A DNA stretch of 64,000 nucleotides from Prorocentrum cordatum (GCA_963575745.1 CAUYUJ010003544.1:1-64000); one strand, 5' to 3'. Counted from the first letter of the stretch, positions 40,768 through 52,199 are shown. A program made the numbers and translations. Notes: a model not told the origin generated them from the sequence alone.

Positions 40768-41489
40768 TCCGAGAGGAAGAGGCAGAGGAGGGCCTAGGCC
40801 TCCCATCTTGCCTTGTTGTGTCCAATCAGGGCGTTTCTCCTCGAGGTCGGCCTCTGGGGCCCGTCACCGGGGCTCGGGGCCAGACCTCTGGAGACGTGCT
40901 TGCTCAGTTACTGTTTCTTCGCTTTTTCCGATCTGGTTTTTTTTCTCAACGATCTAGGCCTTTTTCCAAGCCTTTTTCACCACGGCCTAGGCATTTCTTC
41001 TAGGCCTTTTCGAGGTCATATTCTAAGTCTTTCTTTCAAGTGCTGTTCGATCTAGGTCTTTTTCTCGACATTTTTTTTTTAGGGGGGAAGGGGAAGGGGA
41101 GAGGAGCACGGCGCCCGATTGTCCTCCAGCAAACGCTCATGAACTAAAGCAAGCAATGTACATCGTATGAAGAACGATGTGGTGGCCACCGGGATTCTAT
41201 AACACTACGAACGAACACAACGGAATATGCACAGACCAGATCTGGAGTCCGCTCCACAACTGCTGTAAACGCAAACCAGAAGAGAGCTCGAAAAGCGGAG
41301 GTGGGAAGAAGAGGACGGGAACTGGATGCACACCTGGACCACGGAGCGTGTAGGTCGCAATTCGTCTCCACAGCGGGAGAGACGACGTAGAGCGCAATCT
41401 CCCAAAACCAAGCCGAATCAAAGGGATCACTGGACTTTCACAAGCTCGGCGAATTATCTGTGATGGTGTAGAGACAGATACAGAGTAAG

Positions 41490-41790
41490 AGAGAGAGGGA
41501 GAGAGAGAGAGAGAGAGAGAGAAAAAAAAAAACAGAGAGAGGAGGAGGAGCAGAAAAATGGAGGGGAGGGTGCAACGCACGGCTGTCGGCCACCCGCTGC
41601 AGGCGATCCGCCCCCTCTAGGGGCAAGTGGCCAAGAGGTCCGAGGCGCCGCTCACGGCGCTGCGAACCCCCCGCGGCTTGACCCCGCAAGGGCGAAGCGC
41701 CACCTCCAGGCTTCAAACGAGGAGGGGGGAGGGAGGAGGAGGAGGAGGAGGAGGAGGAGGAGGAGGAGGAGGAGGAGGGAAAGGAGGAGG
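41490..41790. repeat. AGAGAG and AGG microsatellites
   Basis: A GA run at 41493-41525, and an AGG run at 41733-41778 within a purine-rich stretch. Confidence 0.9.
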
Positions 41791-42084
41791 GAGAGGAAAG
41801 AGGGGGAGGGCAGTCCCGACCCCGCTGGGGGACGGACGAAAGACCCCTCCTCCTACGCCCGCCCGCCCCCGCCCCCCCCCTCCTCCCCCCTCCCCCCCCT
41901 CGCCCCTTGAGTCTCCTCGCGCCACCCTCACGCGGAAGAAGAACGACAGCTCGGGCTCAGGCGCACCTCGCGCCGGGTGGAAAAGGGTTGGCGCCCGCGG
42001 CTCGGGGCCCATGTCCTCGTCCTCCTCCGCCTCCCCTTCCCTCCTCTTCCCCTTCCCCTTCCCCCTCCCTCTCCGCCTCCGCCT

Positions 42085-42178
42085 CCTCCTCCTCCTCCTC
42101 CTCCTGCTCCTCCTCCTCCTCCTCCTCCTCCTCCTCCTCCTCCTCCTCCTCCTCCTCCTCCTCCTCCTCCTCCTCCTC
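42085..42178. repeat. (CTC)n microsatellite at LINE 5' boundary
   Basis: A pure CTC run of about 90 bp immediately before the first recognisable LINE codons. It marks the truncation point of the element downstream. Confidence 0.95.
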
Positions 42179-42189
42179 TCTGTCCCAAT

Positions 42190-43320
42190 AGGCCCCCCGA
42201 TGTGGTTGGTTGGAGTGTTGTTGAGTTGTCGGCGGAAGGGTGGCCTCTGGGGGCCAGATCTGGGGCCCTGCTGGGTCGTTTTCAGACCGTCCCGTGCGGA
42301 GAGAGGTGGGCTGGCCTCGAAGCTGTGCGTACAAGGCGGGCTCCCGTCCACATTATCAGCGACCACCTGTGACTTGTCAGGGAAGGCACTTCGTGGGACC
42401 CTTCCATGGGGCCCTCCTCTTGCCCTTCCCGCTCCTCCCCCTGCCCCTCCTCCTCCTCCTCCTCCTCCTCCTCCTCCTGGGGCAATGGTTGTCGCCCCGT
42501 GGTTCTAGCTGGCGGAGGTTGTTTTCCTTTGGGGCTGGGTTCGCGGGAGCGGCCGAGCTTCAAGTGGACCCCTGCCCGCCGCACTCTGGGCCAACTGATC
42601 GATAGCCGGGCTCCGCATTCCGAGATTTGGAGATTCCTGGGGCACGCTTGGGCCGACTTCTTTGCCAGCTGGGAGCCCAAGAGTATGAGGTGGCGAAACT
42701 TGCGGTGGCCTCCTTAGAAGCCACCACTAGAAACACGAACCTCTCGTGTAATGTGCTAGGCCAGGCCATGTAAATCATGTGTGCTCGGCCTGAGATCTCC
42801 GCTCCGTCTGGGGACAGACCACCTCCGAGCGCTCCAGCTGCGCACGCGGTCCCACCGGTGGTAGTGATTGCACACGACCCCGTGGCTATGCGTCAGTCAT
42901 GCCATGTGCAGTGCCGCAGATGCCTAGCTACTATAGCTCGCCCCGGCGTGTCCAGGGAATGCCTCTTGAAGCCTGGCGCAATTTGTTCGCCCTCCCCCAT
43001 GCTTGCCCAGCTTGCCGACGCTGTCGAGCGCATGGGGTGGAGAGACAAGGAAGAGGGGGAGCGTCGTCGTCTCGAAGGGGTGGCGACGGACGCGGACGGT
43101 CATAAAGTATTTGCTTCAGATCCACTATTTTGCTGCCGCCGATGCGGTGCCCGTGCGGCGGTCGGATCGGCGAACTTGGATGCCCTCTCCTCTGGTTGTC
43201 CCGGCAGCCCGCCCGATGCCGCTCGGCGCAGGGCCCGCGACCGGCTCGCGGGCGGCAGTGATCCGGTCTCCGGAGCCCCCGTTTCAAGGGCTCTCTGCCT
43301 CGCTGAATGTTAGTCGTGTG
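42190..43320 (+). pseudogene. LINE 3' fragment: RNase H and Cys-rich knuckle
   Basis: The plus strand carries an RNase H-like region, GWSVVELSAEGWPLGARSGA then VHIISDHL. It resumes after a (CTC)n insertion at 42443-42478 with FKWTPARRTLGQLIDSRAPH and LGHAWADFFA. A C-terminal Cys motif, QCRRCLATIARPGVSRECLL and FCCRRCGARAAVGS, follows. This order (RNase H, then C..C knuckle) is that of dinoflagellate LINE ORF2 proteins. Endonuclease and RT are missing and the frame shifts at least twice, so the copy is dead and 5'-truncated. Confidence 0.72.
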
Positions 43321-44249
43321 TCGAGTGACGTTTGAAGCCGTTACTCGCACGCGGCCATCCATGTCATCGTTGCAGGCGTGCTCCTGGCTTGCTGGCTGCA
43401 CGTCCTCGGCCATGCTCCTCCTCCTCCTCCTCCTCTTCCTCCTCCTCCTCCTCCTCTCCTTCCCATTGTTACCTCTCCCCCGTACTTCTTTCACCTTATT
43501 ATTTCCCTCACTTCTCCTTCTGCCTACCCTCTCCACCGCCTTCCCTTGAACCTTCTCCCCCTATGACTCATAGACTTGTCGTCCCTGCTCTCTCCCGTCT
43601 TCTCTGTCCTCATTGCCATCTCTCTTACTCGTGCTCATTTCCCCCCGTCTTCCCTTCTCCTCCACCTCCTCGTGATCCTTTCCTCCTTGACCTGCTGCCA
43701 ACAACTCCCCGGTTCTCCGCTCTCTACACTCTGCCTCACCTTTCCGTCACTTTTCCCCCTCCTATCTCGTCATCGTCCAACTCCCCCTCGTCCTGCTCCT
43801 CCTGCATTTGATACTGCTCCGCGTGCTTTTTCACGTCCTCCTCTCCTCTCCTCAAGTTCCAACCACCTGCCTCGTCTTTGGTTTGGATTTCCCGATGTTT
43901 TTTTTGTCGTCTCGTCCTGCACGATAATATTGAGCAACATGTCAAGTATCAGTGGTAAGAGAAATGCCGCAGCATTCGAACGACAACGCGACTGATGATT
44001 GCGCAGGCCGGTGTGGAGATTCACATACATGTGAAAAACAACCATAATAACACGCGCCAGGGATAACGACTAGCCATGGCTGGAACATGAGCAACGCAAC
44101 TGATGACAACCATCAGGGCTTCATGAGGACAAAAAGGGAGGGGAAAGGGTGGGAAACAGAGGGCGAGAGGAACCAACACGATCACGACCACGGGAATGAT
44201 AACTGCTTTATGATGCCTGCCCTGATCCAGAACTATCGCACACAGGTCA

Positions 44250-45870
44250 CAAATCGCTCCGAGGCAGGCAATTTTGCTTATCGGTGCAGCAACAACAACT
44301 ACTACCACTACTGCTCATCATTACGCCGGGTCGCGTGGACGCTTGCAATGTCCACATACGGCACAAACTATACTCATAGTTGTTGTGCAAGTCGTTGTTG
44401 ACCATTATCCAGGCGGCCTCTTTCTGCAACATGGTTGTCCATTCGTTCCGAGGCCTGCCCACCACTCGAATATACCTTTGCGCTGCTGGCCTCGACGATC
44501 CGGGGATGAATGCGAGGGGCTTCATGGGATCATTCTCTGGGGCCCTCGCGACTCTTCCGTACAGAAGAAGTTTGTCGCGAGAGAGTTGGTGGCGCACTGG
44601 ATTGCACGATGCCCTCCGCGGAGAATACTCCGCAAACGACGGCAATATCATCCGTTCAAGCGCCTCGTCTCTGGACGCAGAACCATGCCAAACTGAGCCC
44701 GTAGAGAAGCCGGCTGATTACGACAGAATAGAACACTGGATGCTTACGAGCCACCAGTCCTCCCCCAGAACATCGACAACGCAGCGAAAACGCTCAATGC
44801 GTGACCAATTTTTCTGGCGAGCTCGTGTTGGATCCGCCCGTCGGCCCAGATGCTTGCGCCCAGGTAGTTCATGAGGTCGGCCGTGGGAATGCAGCGCCAA
44901 TGACTTGAAATTTGGACCAACGCAGCTCCAATCCGTAGCCAACACCCGCGCGTGCAATTGCGCCGAATAGTTATCGCACGTGTTCCTGCTGCGCCCCGAT
45001 GACCAACGTGTCATCCGCGTAAAAAATGACGTCCAGGGCTCCGCCCTCGAACCCGCTTCGTGCACGTGGCGACAGAGCTGCTGTAGCGTCGTGTATCGCC
45101 ATTCTCATAAGCATCGCGAAGAGCAGCGGCGACAACGGGCACCCTTGAGAAATGCCGGACATTTGCGGTGTTTGAATGGGCGTCTGGTTGGCATCTAGCA
45201 CGCTGAACAGGCGGTCTGCGCAAATGCTGTGGACAAGTCTGACAAGCTTCGGGGCAGCCCAAACCGTCGAAGTGCGACCATGGGAGCGTCGACGTTGATG
45301 GACTCGAAAGATTTTGCCCAATCTAGAGCGACCATGCCCACCTTCCCATGCTTCTGCGCATGCGCTAGGCCAATGTGCCGCCAGACCATACAAATTGCAT
45401 CGCTCGTGCAACGGCCTTTCCGAAAAGCAGACTGTTTGCAGGTCAGACGGTTTTCTGCCCCTGCTTGTTGTAGCCTTCTGCAAATAGACTTGAAGCGAAC
45501 AATTGTACGTGACGCAAACGAGGCTGATGGGCCAGTCGTTGTCGCAATTCGCGACGTCCTCCTTGTTTTGCAGGCTCACCACATAGGCCGTGTGCCAGTC
45601 GTCCGGGACATTCTCCTGCACCCAGCACTGGTTGCATAAATATGTGAGCCACTGCGGACCCTCAGCGGTGTCCGCTATGGCGTGCCAATGCTTGCCGAAC
45701 ATCTCATCCGGCCCGCAAGCTTTCTGAGCCTTCGAGCCCTTCACTGTGCTAGCGACCTCGTCCTTCGCAATTGCTCCTTGATCCATGGGGGGCGGCTCTC
45801 CTGAACCTGGTCCGTCTACCACTCCCGCGGGACGCACGCGCCACTGAATCCGCTCGAAATGGTCGGCCAT
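44250..45870 (-). pseudogene. Non-LTR reverse transcriptase (LINE), decayed
   Basis: The minus strand shows the RT blocks of a LINE in order: KACGPDEMFGKHWHAIADTA, NVPDDWHTAYVVSLQNKEDV, a shifted VALDWAKSFESINVDA, SGISQGCPLSPLLFAMLM and the catalytic IFYADDTLVIGAQQ. Further on is RDKLLLYGRVARAPENDPMK with VVGRPRNEWTTMLQKEA, the usual C-terminal block of LINE RTs. At least three frameshifts are needed. No endonuclease was found, because a family A element sits just upstream. It differs from the RNase H-bearing LINEs in this window. Confidence 0.85.
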
Positions 45871-45896
45871 TGTTTTTGCCCACCAGAAAGCTTGTG

Positions 45897-45937
45897 TTAA
45901 GTCGGGCCTGTCTCCCTACAGGAGGGTTTTCGACGAA

Positions 45938-45985
<48 letters not shown>

Positions 45986-46122
45986 AAATAAAGAAATCCC
46001 AAAAAGCAAAAATAGTCTGGGGACTACTTTTTGGGCATTGTTTTAAACATTTTGGAATCTATTCTGGGGTATTTTTTACTTTTCGTCGAAAATCGGCCTG
46101 TAGGGGGACAGGCCCGACGTAA
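45897..46122. mobile_element. Family A element, copy 11 (long-TIR type)
   Basis: TTAAGTCGGGCCTGTCTCCC with TTTTCGACGAAAT at the left. TTTTCGTCGAAAATC and GGGGGACAGGCCCGACGTAA at the right. The duplication is agcttgtg and agcttgcg (7/8). The centre contains a (TA)n run at 45943-45982. Confidence 0.93.
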
Positions 46123-46311
46123 AGCTTGCGGCCCGAATCGGCGGGGCAACCCTCGGCGGGGCGCGCGGCGCCCGGGCGTGCCCACTGGAAGCCTGCCGCC
46201 CGTCACGCCCGGGGGTGCGGGGCGCGCGCGCCCTGTTGCGATGGCTGTGCCCCCATCCCCCCCCTCTCCGCCAGCGTGCTGGGGGGGCAGCTCGATCGGG
46301 GCGCTCTACCA

Positions 46312-46458
46312 TTACGTCGGGTAGGTCCTCCTACAGGCGGACTGTGGGCGAAGGATCAGAAGTACGTCAAGAAACAATAGCACGCTTAATCATCCTCAAC
46401 AGATCGTCCCCAGACTATTCTTGAACATTCCTCACGTGCAGGGAGAAGCCCGACTTAA
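46312..46458 (+). mobile_element. Family A element, copy 12
   Basis: TTACGTCGGGTAGGTCCTCC at the left and GAGAAGCCCGACTTAA at the right. The duplication is ctctacca and ctttacca (7/8). It is 147 bp with internal GATCGTCCCCAGACTATTCT. On the minus strand GTAAAG within the duplication could be a donor and GGTAG an acceptor. Confidence 0.92.
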
Positions 46459-46652
46459 CTTTACCACGCCCTTGGCCTCTGCGCCTGCTGCCCAAGGCCT
46501 CGCCGCTGCTCCTGCCGCGCCGCACTTCGAGCGCGCTCGTCGGCGCAGCATACCCAGCGTCGGCCGAGAACGTCGCGACGCCTCCATCGGCAGTGTTCGA
46601 CGTGCTGCAAGTCTCGATCCACCTGCTGGTTCTCTCAGTGCCCCCATTTCGG
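46459..46652 (-). CDS. Candidate exon between family K and family A elements
   Basis: The minus strand is open in two frames. One reads RTSRWIETCSTSNTADGGVA then TFSADAGYAAPTSALEVRRG. The other reads EMGALREPAGGSRLAARRTL. The first follows a canonical AG and ends at a GTAAAG donor in the family A duplication. Which frame is used cannot be settled here. No family was recognised. Confidence 0.38.
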
Positions 46653-46859
46653 GCGTTGGCAGAACTGGGTTTAGTGGGACCTGGTTTAGTGATGTGTACT
46701 GGGGAACGCCTCCCCGGCCCCATTCCACTAACCGGAACTGCCGTCACCCGAAAAACACCAGCTACGGTAGACTTGGTTTAATGATTCCAGTCCATATTTT
46801 GGGCTTCGGGGCCCAATCACTAGCCGGCTCCACTTAACCGGGGTCCTGGCTATACCCGA
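46653..46859 (+). mobile_element. Family K element with 9-bp duplication
   Basis: Starts GCGTTGGCAGAACTGGGTTT and ends ACCGGGGTCCTGGCTATACC-CGA. CCATTTCGG is present on both sides (46644-46652 and 46860-46868). The inner sequence matches 36610-36786. The TIR is imperfect, about 28 bp. Confidence 0.8.
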
Positions 46860-47694
46860 CCATTTCGGAATCACCAGCAGCCACGGAGCTAGAACCTCGG
46901 TGAGGCGGCGTGCTTTTGGACGCTGCCGCGCGATCACGCACTGTCCAGGCCCATCGCTGAAAATATATACTCAGACGTACGGCAGAACCCTGCACCCCTG
47001 GAGACACAAGCCGTGCGTGCTGGTACTGCCGTCCACCCTCTTCTGGTACTCCGTGCAAGTGTTACTGAGACTGAGTTTGTACCGCTAGTCCCGAACACCG
47101 TCAGCCTGTCCCCGAAACCGAGCGTTCTGGCTTTCGACTCCAGCTGGCGCAACGGCTTCGCGCTGACGTGGCTACCGTTCTCGTCATTGCACTTCCCCGT
47201 GAGTTTTTGCCCTTGCCACGGGCTCGCACTGAATTAACCTTACCCCCCTCCTGCGCGCTGAAGGCGTGCGCCAGCCCACTGTAGCCACTATCTGTCGAAA
47301 ACATCTGGTTGTGGAACCTGCGTGCAACACGTGCTCGTTAATATCCCCAAACTTCCTTTCTGAAAAAACATGGCGACATATGGGACAATATCTTCTGCCA
47401 CATGCTCACACGCGGAGCACCAGTGTGCTTTGTAGTCGGCGGTGCTTCCATCGGTACGTCGTTGATCACCTCTGGGGATTCATCTTGCCAAACTGGTGTG
47501 CGTGTGCGTGCCTCCTTGCTCACGATGGGGGGGGCAGGGTAAGGAGAGGAGGACGATGACGACGACGAGGCAGGCGAGGAGGCAACGGAAGGAGGCAGGC
47601 GCAGGAGCAGGGTAGGGGGAGGACGAGGAGGAAGGGCTGTGGGAGCACGAGCAGGAGGAGCACAGCGCGGGCAGAGAGCGAGCTAAGGGCCGCC

Positions 47695-48121
47695 GGCTCA
47701 CGAGCCGAGCGCCGCGGCACGCCGCGCCCGCCGCTCCATGGCAGCCGCCGCAGCCGCCCGGGGCGCGAGCGCGCCGCGCACGCCGAGCGGGCGCCGCGCA
47801 GGGCGCTGCCGCACACCGCGGAGGAGGCCATGGCCGCGCGGGGGCGGCCGCGCGGCCGCCGCGCGCCCCCGCCGAGCGGGCCGAGGCGCGGCGCGGGCGG
47901 CGTGGGCGCTCGTGGCGCGCGGCGTGGAGGGGCGGCGCGCCGCAGGGGAGGCTCGCCGTGCGCGTGCTCGCCGCCGGCGGGGGGAGCGGCGGAGGAGGCC
48001 AGGGCGGCGCGCGGGGGCGGGTGTGCCCAGAGCAGCGTGGGCGCGTGCGGCCAGCCTGGCGCGCGCGGCTCGTGGCCCCCGCGGCGTCGGCGCGGCGACG
48101 CGCCGGCGCGGCGCCCCGGCC
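47695..48121 (-). CDS. Terminal exon of second minus-strand gene
   Basis: Follows the AG formed at the family A junction (CCCAAG|GCCGGGG). Open for 142 codons, Ala/Arg/Pro-rich, ending MERRARRAAALGS-stop. The frame continues from the exon at 48283-48450. No domain was recognised. High GC makes other frames open too, so the call rests on the splice signals and the stop. Confidence 0.45.
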
Positions 48122-48275
48122 TTGGGTCGGGCATGTCCTCCCACGGGCGGAGCGTGGCCGACAAAATGCAAAATATAGAAAACAAATATTCAAAAGTAAT
48201 CCAACAATCGTCCCCGACGTAATGTTTAGAATCGTTTTTGCCTACTCCTTCTGTAGAGGAACAGGCCCGCCTTAA
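48122..48275 (+). mobile_element. Family A introner-like element, copy 13
   Basis: TTGGGTCGGGCATGTCCTCC at the left and AGGAACAGGCCCGCCTTAA at the right. It is 154 bp with internal CAATCGTCCCCGACGTAATG. The flanks are ccccggcc and tcccaacc (5/8, all differences transitions). On the minus strand these read GGTTGGGA and GGCCGGGG. The donor is G|GT and the acceptor AAG|G, at the same offset as copy 6. Confidence 0.85.
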
Positions 48276-48282
48276 TCCCAAC

Positions 48283-48450
48283 CTCCGGGGCCGAGGCCGC
48301 GCGCTGGAGCGCCTCGGCGTGCGAGACACGCCGCAGGGCTGCTCCAGCAGCCGCTGGAGTGCCCCAGCAGTGCTCGGTACAGTTAGCTCGGGTGTTCGCC
48401 TCGGCGCGACGGCCAAGGCGGCGGCGGCAGAACTCAGCTCAAGGTCTCGA
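48283..48450 (-). CDS. Exon of second minus-strand gene
   Basis: After a possible acceptor ACCTTGAG near 48450 the frame reads RRAEANTRANCTEHCWGTPA then AAGAALRRVSHAEALQRAAS and APE, ending at G|GTTGGGA. It joins in frame to 47695-48121 when family A copy 13 is removed. The helical Ala/Arg character continues across the junction. No family was recognised. Confidence 0.48.
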
Positions 48451-49320
48451 TCGGCACTGTGGCCATCCAGCGGCGAGCCCTCTCAGCGGCTCATCACCGT
48501 CCCAAGTAGACCGTGGCAGCCAAGGGTGCAGGGCGCGGCACGCTCCACGCGCACCCTCGCCGTGACCGTCTGGCCGCCGCGCCCTCTGAAGTGCCCGCCG
48601 ATTTACTGGCCGCAGCGCCGCACGCCGCCTGCCGCACGCTGCCCGAGGATTGCCTCCTGGCCTGCGGGCTCGAGGCACCGCGGCAGCGCGCAGCGCGCCA
48701 GCGAGGGTCCTGACGAGCATGCCAGCTAAGCGTTCTCGGGGTACTCCGCGACCATGCGCTCCACTTGCAGCCATCGAGCCCCAGCAGCAGCTGCACGAAC
48801 TCCAGCAGCTGGGTCGGCGTCTCCTGCAAAAAGGCTGAGGCAGCGCCGCGAGGCCGATTTTGTGCGTGCGGCCCACGTGAAGACTGCCACGATTTGTGCT
48901 GTGCAACGGCACGCTTGTCGAGCCGGCAGTCTGCACACCAGACGCCGGCCAAGGCCAACGGCAACGCCCAGTTGCTCCGCCTCCTACTGCAGCTTGCCGG
49001 AGCTGCTCCCCGAGCCGGTCAGCCTGGACCAGTCGGAGCGCATGGCCGACGACGCGGTGCACGCCGCCACGCCAAGCGGGGTCGTCGGTATCCAGGCTGC
49101 CAGTTCCCCCTGCTCCGGCGGCCAGCGCGGAGGGCGGGAGGTGCCGCAGCTCGTGCGGCGCCGGAGTTTCCTTGGCCACCACGGCTTCGCCCACCGCGAA
49201 GAGCTGTTCCACACTGCTGGGCACGCGCGGGGCAGAAGTCCGACGCCCCTCGCGAGTCCCCCGTTGCCCGCGCGCGCTGCCACTGGCGCTGTCCAGGGCC
49301 GCGCCGCTGTGCAGCCGCGT
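48439..49320 (-). CDS. Possible upstream exon, unknown protein
   Basis: A minus-strand frame with protein-like content: VPSSVEQLFAVGEAVVAKET, then HELRHLPPSALAAGAGGTGS and GGVHRVVGHALRLVQADRLG. It runs to a TGA at about 48437. Another frame reads FLQETPTQLLEFVQLLLGLD, which also looks coding, so a frameshift or an intron may lie near 48850. No domain was recognised. Confidence 0.35.
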   Translation of the reverse strand, partial: TRLHSGAALDSASGSARGQRGTREGRRTSAPRVPSSVEQLFAVGEAVVAKETPAPHELRHLPPSALAAGAGGTGSLDTDDPAWRGGVHRVVGHALRLVQADRLGEQLRQAAVGGGATGRCRWPWPASGVQTAGSTSVPLHSTNRGSLHVGRTHKIGLAALPQPFCRRRRPSCWSSCSCCWGSMAASGAHGRGVPRERLAGMLVRTLAGALRAAAVPRARRPGGNPRAACGRRRAALRPVNRRALQRARRPDGHGEGARGACRALHPWLPRSTWDGDEPLRGLAAGWPQCRSRP

Positions 49321-49744
49321 CCGCCGTGGGCCGCAATGTCAAGCTGAGCCGGCCCACGCAGCTCTCCACCCGGGGCCAAGCCGTCGCGGGCGAGATCCGG
49401 GCGAGACCCTCGCCTTGAGCTCGCACGCCTGGGCCTTCTCCAGGGCGGACCGCTCCTGCGGTGCGGACAACTCCCCGCGCCGCGAGGTCGGCTACACGCA
49501 AGAGTGACCCCGGGTAAGAGTGACCTCTGGTGCGCGGATCTTGTTGTGGCTTCCGGGGAGACCGAACACACGCGCGCAAAGAGACGGTAATTACGGTCGC
49601 ACCGCGTCGGGCCCGCACCACAGGCCACTCCCGCGTGCAGCCGACGAGGGCGGTCCTATAGACGCCTCTCTCGCCTGCTCCGCGGGGGGCGGCCTGCAGA
49701 AGCGCCGCCCCACGCTCGGCAGGCCTCTCGAGCTCGGGAAGTTT

Positions 49745-49975
49745 GAGCAGGGACCGACCGTCCCAGTATTCCTATAGTCCTACCACGAAATGTTCTTAGA
49801 ACCCAAGAACGTCCTAAGAACCCGAACGATGTTCTTAGAACATAAACCCGATGTGTTAAAACAAGACAGGCTCCGCCAACAATGTTCTAAGAACAGTTCG
49901 TGGAAACCACAAAAGGTTCTTAGTTCATTGTTTGGTAGGGCTATAGGCGAACCAGGACGCTTCGCCACTGCTTGA
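49745..49975. mobile_element. Family H TIR element, short copy
   Basis: TTTGAGCAGGGACCGACCGT with CCTATAGTCCTACCA at the left. TGGTAGGGCTATAGG and CCAGGACGCTTCGCCACTGC at the right, inverted over about 40 bp. The inside has GTTCTTAGAAC palindromes repeated four times. Confidence 0.75.
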
Positions 49976-50124
49976 GAAGTGCGGCCGGGGCCCCCCTTCT
50001 CGACGTCGCCGCCGCGGGCCTCGGCAACTCGGTGCCCGTGCCCTCCCGCGGCCCCCTTATCCTGGGTGCCCACGCCGGCGGCCAGGCGCGCACAGAGGAG
50101 GCGCGCGCGGGCTGCACGAGTAGA

Positions 50125-50205
50125 AGGAGGAGGAGGAGGAGGAGGAGGAGGAGGAGGAGGAGGAGGAGGAGGAGGAGGAGGTGGAGGAGGAGGACGAGGA
50201 GGCAG
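50125..50205. repeat. (AGG)n microsatellite
   Basis: AGG run inside a GC-rich stretch (49980-50620) where all frames on both strands tend to be open. No gene can be supported there. Confidence 0.93.
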
Positions 50206-51659
50206 CAGCCAGCGCGGAGCGGCAGGCCGCGCGGGCCGGCGCGGCGCCAGGCAGCTCCGCGGCGCCCCGGCAGGAACGCGGGCGTGGGCACCCGGGGGGC
50301 GGGGCGCGGCGCTGCCCGGCGGGCGGGTCGGGGAGCGCGCGCGGGCGGCCGCCGGCCTCGGGGGCGGGAGCGGGCGCCGCCCGCGGCGAGCGAGGTCGGC
50401 GCGCGAGGGGGAGCGGGCCCTGGCGGCAGCGGGAGGGCCCGGGAGGCCCCGAAGCGGCGGACACAACTCAGAGCCCGTCGCCATCGGGGCCCGCTTGCCT
50501 CGCGGCGGCAAGGGGTGCGCGCCGACGCCGTCGCAGGCGTGAGCTGGCAGCGGCAGCGGGGAGCGGGGCGCGGCCTCGGCGCCAGCACAGTGGCAAGCTG
50601 GCGGCTGAGGGGGTGCGGCTAGTTGGGTCTCCGGGGCGGAATGGAGTGCGTGGTGCGCTGCCCACCCGGCCGCCAATCTCGCCATGGTGGTAAATAAAGC
50701 AAAAGCACCAGTGTTCGCGGCGTCAGCCCCGCGGAGAAGGAAACCGAATCCTGTGATGTATGACTGGTGCCCTCGAAGGTTGGCGTAGCCCTGGTGAATC
50801 TGGCCGGGCACATGGATTGCCGCCAAGCTGCTACCAAAAGGTCAGTGCCTCAGCGGGCGGGGCCCCAGGACCACTGGCATTCCCGCAGGCCTGTGTCGGC
50901 ACATGAGGGGGCGCAGTCCTGGAAGGAGGCGTCAACAGCAGGACGAAGAGGGGGAGGAGGACGAGGAGGGCAAGGAACAGCAAACGAGGGTTCGGGACAG
51001 GGCACAGAAGAGGGCAGACGAGGAGGTTCGAACCCCACACCCCGAGGCACGGTTGACGGCGCCGTGCGCGCCTGCACCTCGGAGGTTCGCTGGGTCTTCC
51101 AGCGGGTCCCAGCCCTCCCGATCCCTCTAAGCTTTCTCGCGCGCCGCACAGACTCATACTGGCAAGGGCAAACAGGCTCGTTCCTTTGTGCCTCCACACG
51201 ATTATCCCTCTTCCCCCCTCTTCATCCTCATACTTCCTGCTCCCGCACCTTCTCCTAGTACTGCTCGTACTACGTCGACGCCAACGACGTAGCCGCCGTC
51301 GCCACCAGTGGAGCTACCACTGACACGTTCGCTTCCGCCCCCCCCTCGTCCTGCGCCTGCTGCTGCGACTGCTCCTGCCAGGGTTGCTGCATCTCGCTGT
51401 CTTCTTCTGAGACTCCTCGCCGCTCGATCTTCGTCTCCCCCCTTTTCATGGTCACCATCGCTATCTCATTCCTCCTCCTGCTCCCCTTCATCCTCCATAT
51501 CCTCTTCGTTCCTTTACCCTGCCTCTTCCGTCCTCCTTCTCCTCCGATTCCTCTTCGTTCCACGCGTTTGCTGTGCCTGGTTCCTAGATCTGCGCCCTGC
51601 GAGGGAAGAGCCTGCGGGCGTGGAGGCACAGGAAGGGGCAAACCGCAGGGCGCCTTCCG

Positions 51660-52075
51660 AACATGATGATGATGATGACGATGCTGAGGATGAGGACGAT
51701 GATGATTATGCCCAATTTTGGTACCGAAGATGATGCTGCTTATGCTAGTGATGATGACGCTAAATATATGATGATGATAATGGCGATGGTGATGGTGCTG
51801 AGAATGACTCGATGATGCTGGTGATAGTGATGCTGGGACTCCATACTTTTCTTACTAGAATGATGGTGGCGAAATGGGTGCTGATGATGGTTGTAAAGAT
51901 GCCGGTCGTGGTTATGATGATTGTAATGGCGTTGGGACTGGTGATGCTGATGCTGATGATGATGGAATGGTGAGCCTGATGCTTATGATTGCTGATGGTG
52001 ATGCTCATGATGACGATAGGGGGTGATGCGGATGAGGATGATTATGATGACGATGGTGTCTATGATGGTGATGAT
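51660..52075. repeat. GATGAT-rich simple tract
   Basis: Irregular GATGATGATG, GGTGATGATG and GCTGATG units. The preceding 50700-51650 has pyrimidine-rich sequence and no supported gene. Confidence 0.75.
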
Positions 52076-52199
52076 CCCCGCGTCCAGAAAGGTCAGGAAC
52101 TCCCAGCTCATAGTGCTCTTCGGACCGAGGCGTCTCCCTTTGGCCCTGCGGCGGCAACACACGGCCTCGTGCCTGGGGCGCCCTCGCAAGTTCACCTGA

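Noticed and set aside
49972-50826. ORFs of 135-348 codons on both strands
   Set aside because: GC-rich Ala/Arg/Pro sequence around an AGG microsatellite; no frame stands out and no splice sites were convincing.
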